From positions 1-10,443 of the forward strand of contig JAAZNT010000026.1 in NCBI GenBank assembly GCA_012798145.1: a stretch of DNA of 10,443 nt, given 5' to 3'. The notes beneath the pieces were generated by a model that searched no databases, was not told the origin of the DNA, and was given only the letters and a program-made list of their open reading frames with translations. Of this stretch, positions 1 through 5,147 are shown one piece after another. A program made the position numbers and the translations under genes. Position 1 is the stretch's first letter; every line of letters starts with the position of its first letter. This DNA is from Thermoanaerobaculaceae bacterium (lineage in GTDB: Bacteria > Acidobacteriota > UBA4820).

Positions 1-275
1 AAAGATATTTCCAAAACAGCGACGCTTCCCTTTCAAAACTTGTCCCGGAAGGAATTGAAGGAATGGTTCCTTTTAAAGGAAGTCTTGAAAATATGGTTTT
101 TCAACTTGTGGGAGGACTGCGTTCGGGAATGGGACTTGTTGGGGCGAAAAACATAAAAGAACTTAAAACCAAAGCAAAGTTTGTAAGAATAACCCTTGCA
201 GGACTCAAGGAAAGCCATCCTCACGATGTTGTAATAACAAAAGAAGCTCCCAACTATATGAAGGAGGAAGAATAG
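1..275 (+). CDS. guaB: IMP dehydrogenase, C-terminal part (5' end outside window)
   Basis: The reading frame entering at base 3 encodes the last 90 residues of inosine-5'-monophosphate dehydrogenase, which oxidises IMP to XMP with NAD+ in the committed step of GMP synthesis. The first visible residues are RYFQ. In the family this contains the Arg-Tyr dyad of the mobile flap that activates water for hydrolysis of the enzyme-XMP intermediate. Next come KLVPEGIEG, QLVGGLRSGMG, AKNI and the very conserved ending ESHPHDVVITKEAPNY, which fits GuaB rather than GMP reductase. The catalytic cysteine loop and CBS domains must lie upstream of the window. The gene ends with TAG, whose G is also the first base of the prfB GTG start. 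The AGGAGG that initiates prfB lies inside the last guaB codons, so translation of the two genes is probably coupled. Confidence 0.95.
   Translation, partial: RYFQNSDASLSKLVPEGIEGMVPFKGSLENMVFQLVGGLRSGMGLVGAKNIKELKTKAKFVRITLAGLKESHPHDVVITKEAPNYMKEEE
262..267 (+). promoter_or_regulatory. Ribosome binding site of prfB inside guaB
   Basis: AGGAGG lies 7 bases before the GTG at 275, within the terminal codons of guaB. It fixes the prfB start at this GTG rather than at a later codon, and it places the first 24 RF2 codons in frame with the frameshift TGA. Confidence 0.8.
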
Positions 276-1370
276 TGTTAAAAGAAGAAGAGAAGCAGGA
301 ATATAAAGAACTTAAGAAAAGAATAGACGATTTAAGGGGGTGTCTTTGACAGAGAGAGTCTTTTAAATAAACTCTCTGAAATAGAAAAGAGGTCGTCATC
401 ATCTGATTTTTGGAACGATCCTCAAAAAGCGGGAGAACTTCTAAAAGAGCAAAGTTTGATTAAACTCAAGTTATCAGAAATAGATCTCCTTTTGCGTCTT
501 GAAGGTGACCTTGACACCCTTTTGGAGTTTGATTCAGAAGGAGAAAATGTCAACGAAGAATTTGCAAAGTCCCTTGAACAATTAACGAAACTTATGGACA
601 AAATTGAAATTGAAACCCTTTTCACAGACAAAGAAGACCCAAACAACGCAATTCTTACGATACATCCGGGCGCAGGAGGAACTGAAAGTCAGGATTGGGC
701 TTCAATGCTTTATAGAATGTATATAAGATATGCGGAAAGAAGCGGATATAAAGCGGATCTTCTTGATTATCAGGACGGCGATGTTGCTGGAATAAAATCT
801 GTAACAATTCTGATTAAGGGAGATTACGCATACGGTTATCTCAAAACCGAAAGCGGAGTTCACCGACTTGTGAGGATTTCACCTTTTGACGCAAACGCAA
901 GAAGGCACACCTCTTTTGCGTCTGTCTATGTTTCGCCTGAAATCTCCAACGACATTGAAATTGAGATCAACGAAAAAGACATAAGAATCGACATCTTCAG
1001 GGCGGGAGGACACGGGGGACAAAATGTTAACAAGGTTGAAACAGCGGTGAGGATCACCCACTTCCCTACCGGAATTGTTGTAACCTGCCAGAACGAAAGA
1101 AGCCAGCTTCAAAATAGAGAAAACGCCTTTAAGATTTTAAGGTCAAGACTTTACCAACTTGAACTTGAAAAAAGGGCTAAGGAAAGGCAGGCAGTTGAAG
1201 ACGCCAAAAAGGATATTGCATGGGGAAGTCAGATAAGAAGTTATGTTCTTCACCCTTACCGCCTTGTAAAAGATCACAGGACTGATTACGAAACGGGAAA
1301 CGCAGATGCTGTTCTTGACGGAGATATTGAGCCGTTCATAAAAGCGACGCTGAAAGCAAAAACAAAGTAG
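275..1370 (+). CDS. prfB: Peptide chain release factor 2, made by programmed +1 frameshift (275..346 joined to 348..1370)
   Basis: RF2 recognises UGA and UAA stop codons in the ribosomal A site and triggers peptide release. Translation starts at GTG 275, reads 24 codons ending RGCL, meets an in-frame TGA at 347-349, and continues in the +1 frame from GAC at 348. The product is 364 residues, close to the 365 of E. coli RF2. Visible landmarks are GAGGTESQDWASML, the RF2-specific tripeptide anticodon SPF (about residues 202-204), and the catalytic GGQ (about 247-249) in GGHGGQNVNKVE. The residue matching E. coli K-12 Thr246 is alanine, the common bacterial state. Its own stop is TAG, an RF1-only codon, as is the stop of guaB upstream. 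The interrupted frame is therefore the standard autoregulatory design and not a broken gene. Confidence 0.96.
335..349 (+). promoter_or_regulatory. prfB +1 programmed frameshift site
   Basis: The in-frame reading is AGG GGG TGT CTT TGA, followed by C. It has all parts of the known RF2 signal: an internal Shine-Dalgarno-like AGGGGG three bases before the slippery CTT codon, then TGA with the unfavourable 3' context C. The known mechanism is that when RF2 is scarce, termination at TGA is slow and the peptidyl-tRNA on CUU slips to UUU, restoring the prfB frame. Here TGT replaces the E. coli TAT between the two elements, and the spacing is identical. Confidence 0.95.
353..377 (+). other. Candidate stem-loop just 3' of the frameshift site
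   Basis: AGAGAGT (353-359) and ACTCTCT (371-377) are perfect complements separated by 11 bases. They start 3 bases after the TGA. A role in frameshifting is inference only, because the canonical RF2 site does not need a 3' structure, and repeats of this type may simply reflect codon choice. Confidence 0.3.
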
Positions 1371-1394
1371 TAATTTTATGAGAGAATTGAAAGA

Positions 1395-2369
1395 ATGAAG
1401 AGTTCAAAAAACTGCATCTGGCTTTTAGGCGAGGGAGATCCAAGAAATGAAAGCGAAGTTTACCCCTTTGCCCTTGAATTTTTGAATGATGTTTCAAAAT
1501 TTCCCTATCCTCAATGGCTTTTGAAAATGACTTCTTCATTTTTCGCAAAGAAAACATCTCAAAACCTTTCTTCAGTTTATAGAGCAATAAATAAATATGG
1601 AATCTCTTGGGATGAAGCAACACATCTGGCAGAGAAAATTGAAAAGAGTTTAGATTATGTAAAAGTGTTTGTAGGGATGAGATATTTCCCAAAAGAGTTT
1701 CAAGAAACAGCACAAGCCATTGTAAAAGAGAAATTTGAAAGAGTTCTCCTCTTGCCTCTTTTCCCTCACGAATCTGACGCCTTCAGCGCTCCCTGCATTT
1801 CTAAAGCGGAAAAAACCCTTTCTGAAGAAGGTTTTAAGGGAAAAGTTTTTTCTGTCCGTAAATACTTTGATGAAAATTATTTAATAGAAGCAATTTGCGC
1901 TTTGTTTAACGAAGCAAAAACAAAAAGTGATAAAAATTCAAGGTTGGTTCTTGTAGCAAATTCAGTTCTCAAAAAAATTGCTTTAAAAGACAACTATTTA
2001 CTGCATCTTAAAGAAGCGGTTAAATTAATCGGCGAGAAAATTCACATTCCTATATCACTTGTAAGACCAAGTCAATACTCTTGGCAGGAAGGAATTCTTG
2101 CCTTTTCAGGACAATATTCACCTTTTAATTCTCTTGAACCAAATGTTGAAAATGTAATTGAGGAATGGAATCTTTCAGGCTGTGAATCAATAATTGTGAT
2201 TCCAATTTCATCAGTTATAGAGAGTAGAGAAACTCTCTACGACCTTGACATCAATTGCAAAGCGCTGGCAGACACTATGAAAATGGAGTATCTTAGAGTT
2301 CCGGCAGTTTCATCCCATCCTCTCTTTTTGGAATGTGCAAAAAATATAGGAGCAAAATATTTTGATTAA
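1395..2369 (+). CDS. Ferrochelatase-family protein lacking the catalytic histidine
   Basis: A 324-residue protein with the layout of type II chelatases of the HemH family, which insert Fe2+ into porphyrin. The alignment was made by eye to B. subtilis HemH. The N-terminal LLGEGDP matches the family G-x-P loop, and VFVGMRYFP matches the AYIGLKH strand. LLLPLFPHESDAFS matches the P(H/Q)(F/Y)S loop, and IIVIPISSVIESRETLYDLDINCK matches the second-half VPVGFVADHLEVLYDNDYE segment. The family SAHSLP motif holds the metal-binding catalytic histidine (His183 in B. subtilis). Here the matching stretch reads LVANSVLKK, with Asn189 (codon AAT at 1959-1961). The partner glutamate is kept as Glu269. It may be an inactive or repurposed paralogue, or a divergent chelatase. 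It lies 24 bases after prfB, with only a weak ribosome binding site. Confidence 0.75.
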   Translation: MKSSKNCIWLLGEGDPRNESEVYPFALEFLNDVSKFPYPQWLLKMTSSFFAKKTSQNLSSVYRAINKYGISWDEATHLAEKIEKSLDYVKVFVGMRYFPKEFQETAQAIVKEKFERVLLLPLFPHESDAFSAPCISKAEKTLSEEGFKGKVFSVRKYFDENYLIEAICALFNEAKTKSDKNSRLVLVANSVLKKIALKDNYLLHLKEAVKLIGEKIHIPISLVRPSQYSWQEGILAFSGQYSPFNSLEPNVENVIEEWNLSGCESIIVIPISSVIESRETLYDLDINCKALADTMKMEYLRVPAVSSHPLFLECAKNIGAKYFD

Positions 2370-2375
2370 TAGAAA

Positions 2376-2401
2376 TTCTAAGAAAAATTTATTTTTCAGA
2401 A
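2376..2401 (+). terminator. Weak AT-rich hairpin after the ferrochelatase-like gene
   Basis: GAAAAA (2382-2387), loop TTTA and TTTTTC (2392-2397) form a perfect 6-bp stem. It is extended by TTCT (2376-2379) with AGAA (2398-2401) across a two-base bulge. It lies 6 bases after the stop codon. There is no following T tract and almost no G-C pairing, so terminator function is uncertain. Confidence 0.3.
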
Positions 2402-2439
2402 CAAATTCAAATAAAGGTTTTATAAAAACAGAAACTTTT

Positions 2440-2448
2440 TGGTATAAT
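2440..2448 (+). promoter_or_regulatory. Extended -10 promoter of ilvE
   Basis: TGGTATAAT is a full consensus extended -10 element (TG, one base, TATAAT), 25 bases before the ilvE ATG. The 17-bp-spaced -35 position reads TTATAA, a poor match, which fits an extended -10 promoter that does not rely on a -35. The inferred start near 2455 leaves a leader of about 20 bases that contains the AAGGGGG ribosome binding site at 2461-2467. Confidence 0.7.
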
Positions 2449-2473
2449 GAATCCTTAAGAAAGGGGGATTTTT

Positions 2474-3418
2474 ATGGCAGTAAGAGATTTTTCGAAAAAA
2501 ACTGATTGGATCTGCATTAACGGAGAATTTGTAAAGTGGGATGATGCAAAAATTCACATAATGTCCCATGTTATCCACTACGGCTCAAGCGTTTTTGAGG
2601 GAATAAGATGTTATAAAACCCCAAAAGGACCGATGGTTATGCGATTAAAAGAACACATCCAAAGATTATACAATTCGGCAAAAATATATCGCATGACTCC
2701 CGATATATCTGTTGATGACTATGTTGAACTGTGTCTTGAAACGATCAGAAAGAATAAAATGGAGGAGTGCTATATTAGGCCTTTAATATACAGGGGCTAC
2801 GGAGACGCAATCGGGGTTGACCCGACTAGGAATCCCGTTGATTATGCGATTATGGTTTGGGAGTGGGGAAAATATCTTGGCGAAGACGCCCTGACAAAAG
2901 GAGTTGATGTTTGCGTTTCCTCGTGGAGAAGGATGGCTCCCGACACAATGCCGACTTATGCAAAGGCGGGAAGCAATTATATGTCAAGCGCTCTAATAAA
3001 AATGGAGGCAATTTTAAACGGCTATGTTGAAGGAATAGCGCTTGATGTCAATGGTTTTGTTTCGGAAGGATCTGGAGAAAATTTATTTATTATTAAAGGA
3101 GGAGAAGTTTACACTCCCCCGCTATCCTGCTCCATTTTGCCGGGAATTACAAGAGACAGTGTGATAAAACTTTTCAGGGAAGATTTGAAAGTTCCTGTAA
3201 ATGAAAGAAACATAAACAGAGAGATGCTTTATGTGGCAGATGAACTTTTCTTCACAGGAACCGCCGCAGAAGTTTCTCCAATAAGATCTGTTGACAAAAT
3301 TCAAATAGGCAACGGAGCAAGAGGGCCTCTGACTGAAAAAGTCCAAACACTATTGCTGTCTATTTTAACAGGAAAGGCGCCAGATAAATACGGATGGCTC
3401 ACTCCAGTTAATAAATAA
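2474..3418 (+). CDS. ilvE: Branched-chain amino acid aminotransferase
   Basis: A 314-residue class IV PLP-dependent transaminase that interconverts valine, leucine and isoleucine with their 2-oxo acids, using glutamate/2-oxoglutarate, in the cytoplasm. Visible signatures are HYGSSVFEGIRCY (about 35-47) and TYAKAGSNYMSS, with the Schiff-base lysine at 164. The long family signature then runs from GIALDVNGFVSEGSGENLF (about 187-205) to LPGITRDSVIKLF. TGTAAEVSPIRSVD (about 261-274) is the phosphate-binding loop, followed by the C-terminal DKYGWL. Length and every motif match E. coli-type IlvE rather than D-amino-acid aminotransferase or aminodeoxychorismate lyase. The ATG at 2474 follows AAGGGGG by 6 bases. 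It appears to be a single-gene unit, with its own promoter upstream and a new promoter for pilT downstream. Confidence 0.95.
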   Translation: MAVRDFSKKTDWICINGEFVKWDDAKIHIMSHVIHYGSSVFEGIRCYKTPKGPMVMRLKEHIQRLYNSAKIYRMTPDISVDDYVELCLETIRKNKMEECYIRPLIYRGYGDAIGVDPTRNPVDYAIMVWEWGKYLGEDALTKGVDVCVSSWRRMAPDTMPTYAKAGSNYMSSALIKMEAILNGYVEGIALDVNGFVSEGSGENLFIIKGGEVYTPPLSCSILPGITRDSVIKLFREDLKVPVNERNINREMLYVADELFFTGTAAEVSPIRSVDKIQIGNGARGPLTEKVQTLLLSILTGKAPDKYGWLTPVNK

Positions 3419-3440
3419 AAAGGGCTTTCTTTTTCCCTGT

Positions 3441-3470
3441 TTGTGTTTTATTTGATTTTTGTTTTATAAT
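3441..3470 (+). promoter_or_regulatory. Promoter of the pilT-recX-alaS operon
   Basis: A consensus TATAAT lies at 3465-3470. A partial -35, TTGTGT (3441-3446), is 18 bp upstream. The predicted start, near 3477, falls inside the left arm of the following inverted repeat. The -10 is strong evidence, while the -35 matches only three of six bases. Confidence 0.6.
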
Positions 3471-3471
3471 A

Positions 3472-3500
3472 TTATTGCGGTTGGTTAAAATCCGCAATAA
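3472..3500 (+). promoter_or_regulatory. Perfect 9-bp inverted repeat between the -10 box and the ribosome binding site of pilT
   Basis: TTATTGCGG (3472-3480) and CCGCAATAA (3492-3500) are exact reverse complements with an 11-base loop. The repeat starts one base after the -10 hexamer and ends immediately before the GGAG ribosome binding site (3501-3504). As DNA it could be an operator over the transcription start. As RNA the full stem forms only if transcription begins at or before 3472, and it would then sit against the ribosome binding site. No T tract follows, so it is not a terminator. Confidence 0.6.
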
Positions 3501-3510
3501 GGAGTAGAAG

Positions 3511-4683
3511 ATGCATATTAATGATCTTCTAAAGATTGCGAGCGAAAAAGGATCCAGCGACCTTCATTTGAAGGTGGGTTCTCACCCTGTCGTGAGAATT
3601 AACGGCGTATTGCAGCCGTTGACGGAAACAAGAAGACTTTTGCAGGAAGACACAATTGCGATGGCTTTCACAATTATGGACGCCAAGCAAAAAGAAAAAT
3701 TCAAACAGAATCTTGACATAGATATTGCTTATTCTGTTTCCGGGCTGGGGAGATTTCGTGTCAACATATTCCAACAAAGAGGAACGGTAGGAATTGTCGC
3801 CCGTTTGATCCCTATAGGAATCAAAACAATTAGAGAGCTTCTTCTCCCTCCAGTTCTTGAAAAAATATCAAGCGAACAGAGAGGTTTGATTCTTTGCACA
3901 GGAACAACAGGTTCAGGAAAGTCAACCACGCTCGCCGCTATGATTGATTACATCAATGCTAATAGAACAGAACACATTATTACGATTGAAGACCCGATAG
4001 AATTTCTTCACAGGGATAAAAAATCGATCGTCAATCAAAGGGAAGTTGGACTTGATACAAGATCTTTCGCTGCGGCTCTGCGCTCCGCCCTCCGTGAAGA
4101 CCCAGATGTAATCCTTGTTGGAGAAATGAGAGATTATGAAACGATTGAAACCGCGCTTCTCGCCGCCGAAACAGGACACCTTGTTCTTTCGACATTGCAC
4201 ACCCTTGACGCCACAGAAACGATCACGCGCGTAATCTCTGTCTTCCCTCCACACCAGCAAAAACAGATAAGACTTCAACTTGCAAGCGTTCTAAAAGCGG
4301 TTGTTTCTTTGAGACTGATGCCAAGAGCAGACGGTAAAGGAAGAGTTCCCGCTGCCGAAGTTATGATAAACACAGCGACAATTCAGGACTGCATAGAAAA
4401 CAAAGAAAAAACAAAGATGATAAAAGATTTTATTGAACAGGGAACTTCTCAATACGGGATGCAGACATTTGACCAGTCTCTATTCTTCCTATACAAACAA
4501 GGGCTCATTACTCTTGAAGAAGCGCTCAAAAGGGCATCCAATCCCGATGACTTCAAACTCAAAATTGCGGGAATTCATTCCACAGCAGACGCCGCTCAAG
4601 AGCAAATGGAATCGGTTGTTGCAAGCCAGTTGCCTACTGCAGGGAAAACGGAAGACGATTCTTCTCCCTTTGTAAAATATTGA
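3511..4683 (+). CDS. pilT: Type IV pilus retraction-type ATPase (PilT/PilU family)
   Basis: A 390-residue hexameric secretion ATPase of the PilT family, which acts at the cytoplasmic face of the type IV pilus machine and powers pilus disassembly for twitching motility or DNA uptake. The N-terminal domain (1-100) includes GSSDLHLKVGSHPVVRINGVL. The ATPase core shows Walker A GTTGSGKST (131-139), the Asp box ITIEDPIEF (157-165), Walker B DVILVGEMRD (199-208) and the His box GHLVLSTLHT (222-231). The C-terminal region keeps YGMQTFDQSLFFLY, but in place of the classical PilT AIRNLIRE it has KMIKDFIEQG, so it may belong to a PilT paralogue or PilU-like subgroup. About 40 residues after NPDDFKLKIAGI form a low-conservation tail. 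No other pilus gene is in the window. GGAG at 3501 precedes the ATG by 6 bases. Confidence 0.92.
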   Translation: MHINDLLKIASEKGSSDLHLKVGSHPVVRINGVLQPLTETRRLLQEDTIAMAFTIMDAKQKEKFKQNLDIDIAYSVSGLGRFRVNIFQQRGTVGIVARLIPIGIKTIRELLLPPVLEKISSEQRGLILCTGTTGSGKSTTLAAMIDYINANRTEHIITIEDPIEFLHRDKKSIVNQREVGLDTRSFAAALRSALREDPDVILVGEMRDYETIETALLAAETGHLVLSTLHTLDATETITRVISVFPPHQQKQIRLQLASVLKAVVSLRLMPRADGKGRVPAAEVMINTATIQDCIENKEKTKMIKDFIEQGTSQYGMQTFDQSLFFLYKQGLITLEEALKRASNPDDFKLKIAGIHSTADAAQEQMESVVASQLPTAGKTEDDSSPFVKY

Positions 4684-4706
4684 ATTAGAATACAGACAGA
4701 TAAGAT

Positions 4707-5147
4707 ATGAAAACAACAGCAAAAAATGAAGCGCTGAAAATCCTCGCAAAGAAAGATATTTCTTCAAAAAGTCTTAAAGAAAAACTTTTGAAAAAAGGTT
4801 TTTCAGTTGAAGAAATTGATGAAGTAATTGAAAATCTGGTAAAGAAAAAAATTGTCAATGATGAAAAAATAAAAGAAAGATTGACTGAAGTCTATCTTGA
4901 CAAAGGCAAGGGATATTTTTATGTAAAATACCACCTTAGTCAGGAAGGGCTTAGCGAAGACTTTGAACTGCCTATTGATGAAGAAGCCAATTGCGCTCTA
5001 AAGGTTATAAAGCAAAAAAAGATGAAAAAAGCAGATCTAAAAGACTCAAAGAAAAAAATTAAGATGATGCTTTTCCTTAGCAGAAGAGGTTTTCGGCAGG
5101 AAGCGATATTAAAAGCAATGGCTTTATTTTCAGGAAACGCACAATGA
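4707..5147 (+). CDS. recX: RecX-family regulatory protein
   Basis: A 146-residue, lysine-rich helical protein with the RecX pattern. An N-terminal three-helix repeat reads EALKILAKKDISSKSLKEKLLKKGFSVEEIDEVIENL, followed by a GKGYFYVKYHLSQEGLSEDF segment and a C-terminal RRGFRQEAILKAM. RecX proteins bind inside the groove of the RecA filament and usually limit its activity during recombination and SOS. The usual neighbour recA is absent, but the RecX-AlaS order is seen in recA-recX-alaS clusters of other bacteria. It lies 23 bases after pilT with only a weak ribosome binding site. Its TGA overlaps the alaS ATG as ATGA, so it is probably cotranscribed with both and translationally coupled to alaS. 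The sequence is divergent, so the family call is good but not certain. Confidence 0.8.
   Translation: MKTTAKNEALKILAKKDISSKSLKEKLLKKGFSVEEIDEVIENLVKKKIVNDEKIKERLTEVYLDKGKGYFYVKYHLSQEGLSEDFELPIDEEANCALKVIKQKKMKKADLKDSKKKIKMMLFLSRRGFRQEAILKAMALFSGNAQ

Noticed and set aside
347..349. In-frame TGA in prfB as a sign of a pseudogene or sequencing error
   Set aside because: All elements of the programmed RF2 frameshift are present with exact spacing, and the +1 frame continues into full-length RF2.
1336..1713. Open minus-strand frame of 125 codons across the prfB/ferrochelatase-like junction
   Set aside because: It is antisense to two genes with clear homology, and its translation is low-complexity Phe/Leu/Ser typical of reversed Lys/Glu-rich coding sequence.
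2219..2240. Inverted repeat AGAGAGT/ACTCTCT inside the ferrochelatase-like gene
   Set aside because: It lies within conserved coding sequence (ESRETLYD), and the word follows from the codons. It resembles the prfB hairpin arms but has no regulatory context.
3417..3438. Terminator after ilvE (AAAAAG/CTTTTT or AGGG/CCCT pairings)
   Set aside because: The two pairings exclude each other, both stems are short and weak, and no clean T tract follows.
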